NCBI GenBank assembly: GCA_003254925.1
Contig: QANZ01035165.1
Coordinates: forward strand, 4,023 to 68,022
DNA: 64,000 bases
Reading direction: 5' to 3'
Origin: Chamaecrista fasciculata
Taxonomy: Eukaryota > Streptophyta > Magnoliopsida > Fabales > Fabaceae
The position numbers were made by a program, and so were the translations under genes. Shown here piece after piece: positions 26,201-36,890 of the stretch (positions within the stretch are counted from its first letter, which is position 1; each line of letters starts with the position of its first letter). The notes under the pieces are model-generated. The model searched no databases and was not told where the DNA came from. It worked only from the letters and a program-made list of their open reading frames with translations.

Positions 26201-28137
26201 AATACTGTCTCTAAAGCTTTGACTAATAGGGATTGGAGAGAAGCGATAAGAGAAGAAACGTGGATACTGTTCGAATCTTGCTGTCCTTGGCTGCCCATTT
26301 CAATTGGCAATTCTTGCAATATGATGGTCAAGAATGCCTTTTCACATGGAGAATCAGATGAAGAAATCTAAATGAGCATACCTCAAGATTTGAAGAGAAC
26401 ACTAGTAATAAAGTTGTAAATTAAACAATGCTTTGTATGGGCGAAAACAGTCTCCTAAAGCACACCAAGAGATTTGCAAAAGTAATGAAAAAGGCATGAT
26501 ACAAGCAAAGCCAAGGCAATCACACCCTTCTTCTTAAACACTTGAGTAGAGGGGAAATAATAGCCTAGCTTGTTTAAGTAAATGATATCATAGTGACAGG
26601 GAATGATGAAGAGGAGAAGGAATACTTGAGGCAAAACCTAGAAAAAGGTTTAAAATAATGGAATTAGGAAAATTAAAACATTTCCCTGGCATTGAGGTGG
26701 TTCATTCAAAACGGGGCATTTTCATATCACCGGAAGTGTGTGATAGATCTACTGAAAGATACTGGAAAGATCGGTTGTAAACCAGTGTCCACCCCAATAG
26801 ATCCTAACAACAAATTTGGGAAGACTAGAAGGCAAGCTCTAATACAATCTTTTGAGACAAAATGAACGGAACTATAGATGTTAAAATAAGACATTTGCCA
26901 AATAGTTATTATAGAATAACTATTATAATAACTATTTGGCAATAGGGGAAACTATTTTGAGTTAGAAATGCCTAACTAGTCCTAAAAGAGCTCTCAAGGG
27001 GAGAGAGTTGCCTCATTATATATATAGAGTTAGACGGTCATTTAACCAAGCATCGTAGGACTTCAACACGCCCCCCTCATGCTCGACATAAGAGCGTAAA
27101 ACCAACGGGTTATTCCCAGGGCAGCCTACAGTAAGGGCTCATCCATCCATACATATCCAAACTTGGCTCTGATACCATGAAGATTTTTTAATACTTCGAT
27201 AATATTCTCATTAGGCTAATCTGAATATATACAAGTCTCTATACTAATCTACGAAACAAACTAAATATGCATTAAATACAATAAATGCTTATATTCAATT
27301 ATTACTATAATGGAAATCACACAAACAAGGTAATCAACATATTTATAATCAAGGGGACAAGAAATCATGGATACCTGAAGCAATTCCAGCTGCTGCTCCA
27401 GCTGCAACGAGAGCTATCATTCTCTCTCTGTTATTTTCCATCATTAATGAGAATCCATTGGCACATGACTTTCCAATATCTACACTAGGGCCTTCTGGAC
27501 CCAAAGAACCACCGGTACCTAAGGTAACTGCAGCCTGAATAGCCTTTATGGTTGGAAAGACCCCTGCAAGCAAATCAAAACCTTGTCTTTGAGAAGAACT
27601 AGACTGCTTAATTTGGTCGAGAATTTCGAGTAAACCGTGCATCATGCCCACAATGACTCCCCCAGTAACAGGTATAAGAAGAATTCGATGCCATGTGTCA
27701 GCCAGTCTCTGTAATCGAAGCCAAGCAGCACCCTCAGTTGGAGTACCGGCCCAGGCCCATTCATGTATTAGATGCACTCCTTTATTAAACGCGGCGACGC
27801 AGAGACCTGTGGCGAGACCAAGAAGACAGCCAATAAGAAGCAACGCCCATTCCGGAGGGGCACTGTCACCAAGAACATCATTAGAATCGACTTGGAGATC
27901 TAATACATTACGTGAGTGGGATCCATCTCTTGTTTCTCTATCCTCCCACTCATCTCTCTTAAAACTGACCCTGCGTCCCGAGAGTTGCCTATCAAATTGC
28001 TTCAGGAAACCTTTCAAGCTACCTCCTCCTCCTTGATCTTGAGCTTCTATGTCATCCCTCCTGTCTTCTGAAACGTTGCCATTGAACGGCAAACCCCCCA
28101 ACAGACGATGTTGATCACTATACTCTTCTCCCACCAT
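20212..28137 (-). CDS. CLC-F: Chloride channel/transporter protein CLC-f
   Basis: Seven exons on the minus strand join in frame: 28137-27375, 24243-24049, 23073-22619, 22546-22442, 21919-21689, 21533-21321 and 20490-20258, giving 731 codons. The cytosolic N-terminus is hydrophilic; the membrane part starts near residue 97. Ion-path motifs are GSLGPEGPSVDIG (gating glutamate in GPEGP) and GCFFAIET. PQAYALVGMAATLAS and ELTKDYRILLPLM follow. Two CBS domains fill about residues 585-731, with ILTYGDIRR and GIKQLPVV. Order and motifs match Arabidopsis CLC-f, an anion carrier of endomembranes (known from the family). The C-terminal exon is unresolved: reading through the last donor gives a stop at 20212 (746 aa), shorter than the 781 aa I recall for Arabidopsis. 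Intron 1 is 3.1 kb and holds copia fossils. Confidence 0.93.
21095..21240 (+). repeat. Small inverted-repeat element in CLC-f intron 6
   Basis: GGTTCGGGTTAGTTTAGGTT faces AACCCAAACTAACCGAAC across about 80 bp. This is a small MITE-like hairpin. An (AT)n run lies just before it at 21008-21030. Confidence 0.5.
25563..26840 (+). mobile_element. Ty1/copia fossil: LTR, primer site, RT remnant
   Basis: A probable 5' LTR at about 25563-26142 starts TGTTA and ends TAACA. It is followed at 26143 by TGGTATTACAGCC, a diverged initiator-Met primer site. At about 26400-26830 the plus strand shows pieces of copia reverse transcriptase, including a YVDDI-type motif. The element is broken and incomplete, with much of gag and integrase absent. 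It lies in intron 1 of CLC-f, opposite to the gene. Age is uncertain but looks old. Confidence 0.65.
26879..27185 (-). mobile_element. Second LTR-element remnant (LTR end and primer site)
   Basis: CTTCAACA followed by CGCCCCCCTCATG looks like an LTR end next to a purine tract on the minus strand. GGCTCTGATACCA at 27166-27178 is an initiator-Met primer site in the same direction. The spacing of about 100 bp suggests a very small (TRIM-like) or broken element. A 17-bp perfect hairpin sits at 26897-26940. Confidence 0.45.
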
Positions 28138-29325
28138 TGGAGTTGGAATTCCTCAAATTTTCGAGCCCAAATATGAAAAACCTCTTTTACTTTCAATAAA
28201 TCTGGGATCTCTCAGCATATGCCCATAACAAGGATGCCCTTGGCACACTTTTTCGTGATTCCAACAGATCTCATAAAGTTTACTAGTTTTATTCACGTCT
28301 TCAAAATCATTTTCCTCCTATCAAATCAAAGCACCACTTCTCTCGTTCCCAAACCCAAAGGCTTTCTTTGCTTTCCTTCCTAAGCTTTTATGACGCAACT
28401 GTAAATTGCAGATCATACGTTGTTGAAATTTACCAGTATAAGGTATATTTTAAATTGGTACTACATATTTAAATAATTTTTCAAATTTGACCCACGATAT
28501 TGAATATAGTCAAATTGACAAATTTGAAGCTACGTAGTTGTTGATTATCACATTTTTCATCCACTGTCAATAAACGATGTCAAATTAAGTTTTTAAGTAT
28601 GTCAATTATTTTACGATTAAATAAACAAAGTTAGTCATATTTTTTTCGTTTCAAATATATATGCGATAATTTTGATTATATATGTTAACTCTTGAAGAGT
28701 TCTTTCTCTTTATAGTTGACAAAAAGTTTTGAACTCGTCAAGAGTTAACACAATTTTGAACTCGTCACATTTAAACTTGAAACTAGTGATCCACTTTCAG
28801 GACTCAATAGAGAAAGTACTCATCAAAAGCATTCAGTTATAGTTCTTGATTCGTCGCATTTGAAATTAAAATGGGAGCATATGATCATATTTAATAGTTA
28901 AGGACTAATTTGAAAATTTATAAAATATATATAAGATCAATCTAAAATAATAAAATATTTAAGACCAATTTGAAATTTTGATCTTCCTAATATAAGTAAT
29001 CCTTAATGAGAAATAATTACTTTTTTTCTTGCAATTATTTATTGTATTATATAAACTTGTAAAAAATAATACTTAGGGCTTTAAAATTATACACTCTAAA
29101 AACTTTCTTAATTTAAATATTTAAAGATCCTTCACAACGATGCAGAAATTTAAGACTAAAAATTAATAAATGCCAAATTCATATAAGAACATCAGCAAGT
29201 TGGTCATATTATTATGTGTCATGAGGTTGCTCATGTCTTCTGAACTGAAAGTAAAGATCTTCATTTCCTAAAATTAAGATAATAGGTTTCACCACAAAAA
29301 AAAAAAAGGATTGACGATGGCTTGC
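28138..29325. other. Upstream region of CLC-f with a repeat remnant
   Basis: The first 250 bases upstream of the CLC-f start are pyrimidine-rich and presumably hold its leader and promoter. At about 28640-28990 there is a remnant of the foldback family seen at 60308-60736, sharing CGCATTTGAA and ATATGATCATATTTAAT. I see no gene here. Confidence 0.45.
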
Positions 29326-30726
29326 CTTGTGGATCCTTTTATTCGCCTTCTGAACAACGGCAATCCCATGCATTTTGCATAGCTGATAATTATTTGGTGT
29401 CCAACCTGAAGAAAAAACATTCAAGTAGCCAATCCTCATTTTCTAACAACGATGACAATACACAACTGTAGCATAACAAATATTCACAACTCACATGATG
29501 GTTGTTGTAATCTTTGAATTCCGTTTGTAAAGTATCAATATACAAAACAATAGAAAACTCAAAAACAAACTTAGAAGACAATAGGCAGAACTCCCTTAAG
29601 TTTAATGAAATCTATGTAAGCAACCTAAATATTATACAAAGACACCTTATAAAGTTGATTTTTCAGAATATGAGACTAGTTGTATAAAATTGAAAAAGGG
29701 AAATTGTCCGATAAAATTTTAAAACAAGGAAAATCATCATAATTTATGGAGCAGGTCACAGCACTTTTAGAATTATGAGCAAGAAAACATCAAAGAGTAA
29801 GAAGCTCAAATTGGCAACTTAAACAAGAAAAACTACAGTATCAAAGCCAACTTTAACATCTCTGTCATCCCTTTCTCAATGACTTCTCCCATTGCGCTTC
29901 AAGCACAAACATAATGGTGGACCTAGAACCTAGATCTAACCTTCATCAAAACAGAAGAGAGAATTTCATCAGGCCCAGAGTTCATTATCCTCCAGAGTCT
30001 AAACAACACTTCCGAAGTTTCGCTTCAGTCCGGTAAGTTCCTAGTCCCCATAATCAATAAACAGACGAAGTTTAATCTATAGATCTCTTACAGTGTTGTA
30101 TAGTTCCCAACCCATCCTAGATTTTCTGACCCCATTGCAGTATAACCCAATTATAAATCCAAAGGTATGCAACATAAACCATATTTCAGGAAAACATCAC
30201 AGCACGACTTAAGCTTATCTGAATAGTTATGACAAAAAATCCAACAAAAGATCCTATACTCAACTTTATGTAATAAGGCACAGTTAAATTTCCCACAATA
30301 GTTCTCAAAACACTTTTCAATGCCATAGTGTCAAAAGAAAATTTTTCAATGTTTATCCTTTTTTTTAATAAATTATTATCAAGTATATAAAATTCAACGT
30401 ATATTAACTTCTGAATTTTACATTTGTTTAATGTAGTAAGCAAAAAGGATAAGAAAAATGAAGCTTACAGTTTGATACATGTAGCTATTAAGCTCATCCA
30501 CAGAATCATCATCTGGCAGCAAATTTTCCAATGCAACAATCTATAGCAATACCACCAGCAATTCAGGTAGAAAAAAGATTAATGATAACTAGGACCAGAA
30601 ATCATGTGGATAATAAAACAGAATTTTTCATGCTGAAACACTTGAAGTAGAAACCTCACGTCCATATTTATTACACATCATCATAGCATAACCAATGTTA
30701 CCACCTTCATATTTACCAATTTTCAG
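29326..30726 (-). pseudogene. Diphthine--ammonia ligase (DPH6) gene fragment, decayed
   Basis: Three consecutive exons of a DPH6-like gene lie on the minus strand: 30726-30655, 30540-30469 and 29405-29326. Their products include GYAMMMCNKYGRE, IVALENLLPDDDSVDELNSY and GLPLFRRRIKGSTR, matching the N-terminus of plant diphthine--ammonia ligase, which amidates diphthine on elongation factor 2. The family start MKVVALVSGGKDSCYAMMKC is altered: the first codon reads CTG and the ATP-pyrophosphatase motif SGGKDS is lost (GGNIG, one codon short). The third exon ends at a GC-type donor, AAG/GCAAG. I could not find the next expected exon (family DEVEDMFILL) before CLC-f. The second and third exons are still open. 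I read this as a truncated duplicate that no longer encodes enzyme. Confidence 0.8.
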
Positions 30727-30884
30727 CTGCAATGGAAAAAAAAAAAAAAATAGATAACTCGGCAGTTAAGGTCTAGGCAAGATAGGTAGTAGCATTAAAA
30801 ATTTGCAGGGCTTAGAAGGTGAAAAATTTTGGCAAAAACCAATCAAAATCACTAGCAATTATCATCACCACAGCTCAATTTTGT

Positions 30885-32710
30885 CTATTGCAGCCAACCT
30901 TGACTGGGACCTTCAATAATTTGATGTGAAGAATTCATTTCTTCATGAAAAACTAGAGGAAGAGTGTATATGGAAATTATGTCGGTGTATGCCCTAGAAG
31001 CAAATCAGAGTGATTTTTAATATATATTTACATTTAATACTAAAGGCATCTCAGTTATTCTATTAGTTTTATGTACCTACCTACTATATTTAATTATATT
31101 GGCTGTCCGTAGAACAATTTATTATTCTGAAAATGACCTACATCGAGTATTGATGCAAATTACAATAACAAAATACGATGAGATCAGCATGTATGTTGAT
31201 TGATAACTATAGTCGTGCATATGACATGTTAGGTCATTACATGGGTAAATTTGCTAGAGAACGAATACACTGATTCGACCCAAACTGAGAATGTCGCATA
31301 GGTTCTCATGAATTGTCATAGCTCACGTATTTCTCATAGTGACTACAAATCTACAATGATATAATCCTTTGACCAAATGTCACCACGCTTTCTACATGAT
31401 AAGCTATGTATTGCAATACTAATTAACATCTTTAATAAGGTAATCCAGGAAACAGTAGTTAGATATGCTGCTTACAGAGCAGAGGGATATGTACAATGTA
31501 AAAAAAAAAAAATTTGTCCTCTTCCGATGAAAGATATCCATGTCATTTGACACCAACATAAAATTTAAGATGGGTCAAAGAGAACATATTTTAACTTATG
31601 AGTTGGCTCTCTAAATCTTTAGAGTTTGAGACTATCAAGTCACAATTCAAAAATCCTCCCTATCACTAAGATTAATTCGCTTCAACAAATTTATGAGTGA
31701 GTACTTTGTACTGAGAGTGCTCATTCACTACATGCAAATAATGTGAGTGCCCTCAGAGAACATGGTGAATTAAATCATCCAAGTGGTAATAGGGCAAGAG
31801 GACTATCTAATAATGGTTGTAGCCAAGAATTAGGAGGAATTTCCCACTACTTCAGTCATGAACAGGGATATATTAGACATAATCATAAGAGACTTCTCAA
31901 AAAGCAGCTGAAGTCCCAATCAACAAACTTTGCGTACACTGATCCTCTAGTTGACAAGAGTATTCTTGTCTCTAATACTGACAATGCTGAATCATTTTTT
32001 ATTATGAACTTTTGGAGTCTTATGCTCCATCCATTAATTCTCATATTTCACGATTTAGAGATGGTGCATCAACATAAGAAGATTGATGAAAATGCCATGT
32101 TACACCGTATATGATTGAAATGAGACAAAAAATTCTTTAGCATTATCATTACATAAAGTATGCACAAAACATAGAATTGAGTTTTAATTTCAGCAAATAG
32201 TCGCAAATGAGATAGTAACTTAGAATGACTTTTCATTATATATTACTAATTAACAAGAGAATATTCATCAACAAATGTTACAATATTTGAAACCAGACCT
32301 TGACAAAATACGATAAGGACTTCAAACATCATAATGAAATAATTCGAAGGGGGACTCTAGTGATTGAAGGAAGATGATATTGTTTGGCAAACTAACATGA
32401 CACAATAAAGAGTAAACAAGTGGTTGAATTGGGAATAAAGTTTCTCGAGACATGACTAGAAGGGATGACCCTTACGACAATGCACCTCGAAGGGAGATAG
32501 AACACTTGAACAAGAAGCGAAATTTTGAACTTGTGCCTTAAGAACATATAGACCCTTAGACACATGTCCTCCACTAATAATCATAAGATCTTGAAAAAAG
32601 TAATGTCCAAGAAAGAATGAGACAACATAGTCCTCAAATTTGAATACTTTTTGTACTTTATTTTGAAGTGAACCTAGGACACCCAAAGAATTTACATTCA
32701 TCTACATTCA
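30885..32710. mobile_element. Patchwork of Ty1/copia fossils
   Basis: Three separate copia-like pieces are visible. About 30885-30985 (plus) resembles the RT stretch FDVKNSFLH. About 31740-32110 (plus) resembles the end of gag with a decayed zinc knuckle. About 32380-32700 (minus) resembles the GAG-pre-integrase region with GLYVL and a CRKGHP-like end. Mixed strands mean at least two elements. All are broken. Between them I see only AT-rich DNA and a possible LTR start (TGTATGCCCTAGAAG) at about 30990. Confidence 0.55.
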
Positions 32711-33487
32711 AATCATCCTTATAAAATAACGTACGCCCATTCGAACAACAGTCAATCTTCTGATAACTGAGACCCAATTTTAACACTTCCTTAATATCAT
32801 CAATTATCAATTATTCATATTAAAATCATTGAATTGAAGAAACATGAAGGATTTGGCAAAACCCCAATTTGAAGAGTGCCCTAGGTTTCCTATTTCATGA
32901 ACAATGGGGGCATGGGTTTCAAGCGGCCACGGCATTCTAGAGTGATTAGAACATTAAAGATTCCTCGATGAACAGCAGCAACCAGTAAATTAGTAGCAAC
33001 AACCGGAAGTTGAAGGAATGAAGCAAAGAGGGACGAAATGGGAGGAAAGACATTACCTAGGAGAAGAGAAAGAAGGAGCGGCGGTGGTGGCGGCCGGACG
33101 GTGGTCTCCGTTGACTTCTGACCGGTTGGGGGTGGTCGACGTCAGCGGTGGTGGTGGCTGGAGGCAGCTGCTGCGTCGGACGGGAGAATCAGGGTGAGAG
33201 ACGAGAGGATTTCGAAGATGGATAGAGAGAGAGAGAGTCGATTTGGCTGATATAAGAGTGCTTGGGGCTATTTTGTAATTTTAACAACCTTCGGGAGTGC
33301 TTAGTGAAAACTGTGACAATTCTGATGTAGCATTTAGGTAAGGAGAGGCTAAAATTACTATAATACTCGAAAAAATTTGAATTCTCTCAAAATGGTCCTT
33401 AAAAATACAAAATTCTAGAAATATATTATTTTATCACAAAATTTATATAGTTTAGCTTCGTTGCCTCGAGTAGATTGCTAATATGTA

Positions 33488-34111
33488 GGGTCTCTTTGGC
33501 AGGGTGTAAAGTAGGAGTATGTAAAGTAAAGGCACGGATTCTAATACTTTTAGGTGTTTGCTATGACAATTTGAGCTATGTAGAGTGGATTACAATGTAA
33601 AGGCATTTACATTACATAGGCCATTTTTCTTTAATCCAAGTTTACCCAGAGAATTATGGTAGAATTCTTAATTTGCCCATCTCACTCCCATCTCATTTTC
33701 TTCCACCACCACCTACCACCACCACCACCCACCAACACCACCACCACCCACCACCACCCGCCACCACCACCACCACCCACCGCCACCCACCACCACCACC
33801 ACCACCCACCGCCACCACCACCACCACCCGCCGCCANACCCACCAATTTTTTTTAGGACTTAGGTTAGGGACCTTTTTGTATATAAAGAGGGACCTTTTG
33901 TAAATAAAAAAGTAATTTTGTGGTGATTGTGGGAGGGCATTTTTGTCATTTTCTTTTTATATCTATTTTACTTTCCCTCCCTGAACTTTTTATACCAAAC
34001 ACTTGTAATCTTTACCTACTTTACATTCCCTCAACTACTTTCCTTTCCCTTATAATTTTTCCATTGTAAAACACTTTACTTTACATACCTATTTAGGTAC
34101 CAAACGGACGC
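33488..34111 (+). mobile_element. MITE with 3-bp target duplication (PIF/Harbinger-like)
   Basis: It starts GGGTCTCTTTGG and ends CCAAACGGACGC, with longer imperfect inverted ends containing TATGTAAAGTAAAG. GTA flanks both sides (33485-33487 and 34112-34114). The uninterrupted LTR copies read straight through this point, which confirms an insertion. The centre is a CCACCACCA microsatellite. There is no transposase. Confidence 0.75.
33700..33842 (+). repeat. CCACCACCA microsatellite
   Basis: An almost pure C/A/T tract of CCACCA with CACCCACCGCC variants, containing an unresolved base at 33837. The His/Pro/Thr-rich frames over it are artefacts. Confidence 0.9.
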
Positions 34112-34851
34112 GTAATTTATTTTTGAATACTTTATCTCTACGATTATAATTTTCACTTGAGAGTATTTAATTACAATGTCAAAATAAAATATCATATGAA
34201 ATTTCAAATTTCGTTTGCTGTCAAATTGTTACCGCAAGCCTAATAAAAATATAGAAATTGTTATAAACCAAATAAAAAATGTGAAAAAAGAAAAATAAAG
34301 AGACAAAATAGATACGCAAATTACTCCTAAAAAAAGTCTAATTCTTCGGGAACTATCCTATATGCTCCATTGATATACCTCTTCAAGAACTCATCTTCAT
34401 ATCATATTATTATGTTTATTCTCAATTACAATTCTATAGAAGGGAGCCTCTAATTTATAGGACTCATGTCATAAAGTATAATTAAGGGCACCATAACGCA
34501 CCTTTAAACACACTAATGATCTTTCATGGAGAAGTTACAAAAGGGCTAAATTGATGGAGGCCATGATGAAATTGTAGAGATGTACAATAAGGGCAAAAGG
34601 CTCATGGATGTGGTCATCCACATATTACATATTTACAACACTCCCCTTTGGATGACCACACATTATGAATATATGCCTCATTAAAAACCTTGTTAAGAAA
34701 AACCCAATGGGATAAAAACTTAATGAATGAAAAAAAAGTACATAATTCATAATTTTTACACTACAAATATATGTCTCGTTAAAACCTTGCTAAGTAAAAC
34801 TCGGTGGGACAAAAACTTAGCGTAGGAAAAAGAATACATTATTTACAAGTA

Positions 34852-35550
34852 GGCTTAAGTGCACTTTTGGTCTCATAACTATGACAAAGGTTTCATTTTG
34901 GTCCCATAACTTTTTTTGTTGCAATTTTGATCCCATAACTATGACAAAGGTTTCATTTTGGTCCCATAACTTTTTTTGNNNNNNNNNNNNNNNNNNNNNN
35001 NNNNNNNNNNNNNNNNNNNNNNNNNNNNNNNNNNNNNNNNNNNNNNNNNNNNNNNNNNNNNNNNNNNNNNNNNNNNNNNNNNNNNNNNNNNNNNNNNNNN
35101 NNNNNNNNNNNNNNNNNNNNNNNNNNNNNNNNNNNNNNNNNNNNNNNNNNNNNNNNNNNNNNNNNNNNNNNNNNNNNNNNNNNNNNNNNNNNNNNNNNNN
35201 NNNNNNNNNNNNNNNNNNNNNNNNNNNNNNNNNNNNNNNNNNNNNNNNNNNNNNNNNNNNNNNNNNNNNNNNNNNNNNNNNNNNNNNNNNNNNNNNNNNN
35301 NNNNNNNNNNNNNNNNNNNNNNNNNNNNNNNNNNNNNNNNNNNNNNNNNNNNNNNNNNNNNNNNNNNNNNNNNNNNNNNNNNNNNNNNNNNNNNNNNTCA
35401 TAGTTATGGGACCAAAATTGCAACAAAAAAAGTTATGGGACCAAAATGAAACCTTTGTCATAGTTATGGGACCAAAATTGCAACAAAAAAAGTTATGGGA
35501 CCAAAATGAAACCTTTGTCATAGTTTTGGGACCAAAAGTGCACTTAAGCC
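34852..35550. mobile_element. Mutator-like foldback element with assembly gap
   Basis: The ends GGCTTAAGTGCACTTTTGG and CCAAAAGTGCACTTAAGCC are perfect inverted repeats. TTTACAAGTA flanks both sides (34842-34851 and 35551-35560), a 10-bp target duplication typical of Mutator-like elements. Each arm is built of 60-bp units containing TCATAGTTATGGGACC and its complement. The centre (34979-35397) is undetermined bases. Confidence 0.85.
34979..35397. other. Assembly gap (run of N)
   Basis: 419 undetermined bases lie in the middle of the palindromic repeat array; the true length is unknown. Long frames called across it are meaningless. Confidence 0.99.
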
Positions 35551-36524
35551 TTTACAAGTATGACTTCCCTTCAAAATTGCACTTCATCTTCAAAATATGT
35601 TGTGCTTCATCTTCAAGATAAATGAGGTGATTCTTTCGTGTCTTTCGAAGATATTGAATTATACTATACTAGGTATACTCATACATGAATACTTCATAGA
35701 TCTCCGTTGCACATAAAATCGTTAACATAGAATATAAAAGTAATTTCATATGTCACATAACTAATAAATAAAAGTCTTGTCACATGATCAAATATAATAA
35801 ATTAAAAAGATATATAATTCACTTCTTTGAGTATAACATATTGGTATAAAAAATATCATAAGATATCAAAATCATTTACCTTTCACTATATTCTTATTAG
35901 TAAAGAATTAAATAAATAATAAATTCCACAATGTTGTATTTGCTTCTTGCAACTTATCAATCATAATTTTTTATAAAAAAAATATTAATAAAGTGATCAA
36001 TAATCATATATAATCAAATTGATTTCAAGTACATGCAATGATCATTAAATCCATTGAACAATATAAAATTATTGCAATCTCATTGAGAAAATACTTTCTT
36101 CAAAATTCTCAAATATTAATATTATCAATTATCAATTCTTTCTCTCTCTTTTTTAAATAAGTTACAGACAAAAATACAAAATTAATTCATGACTCTTTCA
36201 TGATGCAAAAATTTATTTAGATATGCATATGTTAAACATTGTGTAACAGAATGCTGACAGAATGCTGACACTGCATATATAAATTGTATGCTTCAAGCAT
36301 TTCAAATCTTTCAAGACTTTCTTATCATTCTCTAATAACGTTAACGTATAATTTTCAATCTGGTATATACCCAAGTCTTTCCAAAGACTCATATAAAATC
36401 TGACTGATTTGATTCATAAATTTATCTTCCCCTTATATCGCGTTTCATATGAGAAATCTTGCACCGCTAGTGCATTACATTTATAAAATTTATTTATTTC
36501 CTATAAAAACTCAACTATATTTTA

Positions 36525-36890
36525 GGGTAAATTACACTTTGGTACCCTGTGGTTTGAAACTTGACACTTTGGTACCCTATAGTATTCTCCATTAACACTT
36601 TGGTACCCTTTGGAGCGATTTTGTAATTTTAACCATAATAAATTTTGCAAAAATTACATATTAAACCCAAAAAATTTTCAAAAAATTACAAATAGGTCCC
36701 TGGATACATATTATCTAGGGACTAAAATGAAAACTTTAAAAAAAGTAGGGTCAATATGTAATTTTTGTAAAATTTGTTATGGTTAAAATTACAAAATATC
36801 TCCAAAAGGTACCAAAGTGTTAATAGAGAATACCATATGGTACCAAAGTGTCAGGTTTCAAACCACAGGGTACCAAAGTGTAATTTACCC
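36525..36890. mobile_element. Foldback MITE, Mutator-like
   Basis: It starts GGGTAAATTACACTTTGG and ends with the complement, and the arms continue inverted over most of its 366 bp. The flanks TATATTTTA and TATATTTTT form an 8-of-9 target duplication. There is no coding. Confidence 0.8.

Noticed and set aside
27644-28036. 130-residue frame on the plus strand
   Set aside because: It is antisense to CLC-f exon 1, whose protein matches the family from end to end.
33656-33903. His/Pro/Thr-rich frames
   Set aside because: They are produced by the CCACCA microsatellite inside a MITE and contain an unknown base.
34817-35621. Long frames across the N run
   Set aside because: The frames exist only because undetermined bases contain no stops; the ends translate a foldback repeat.
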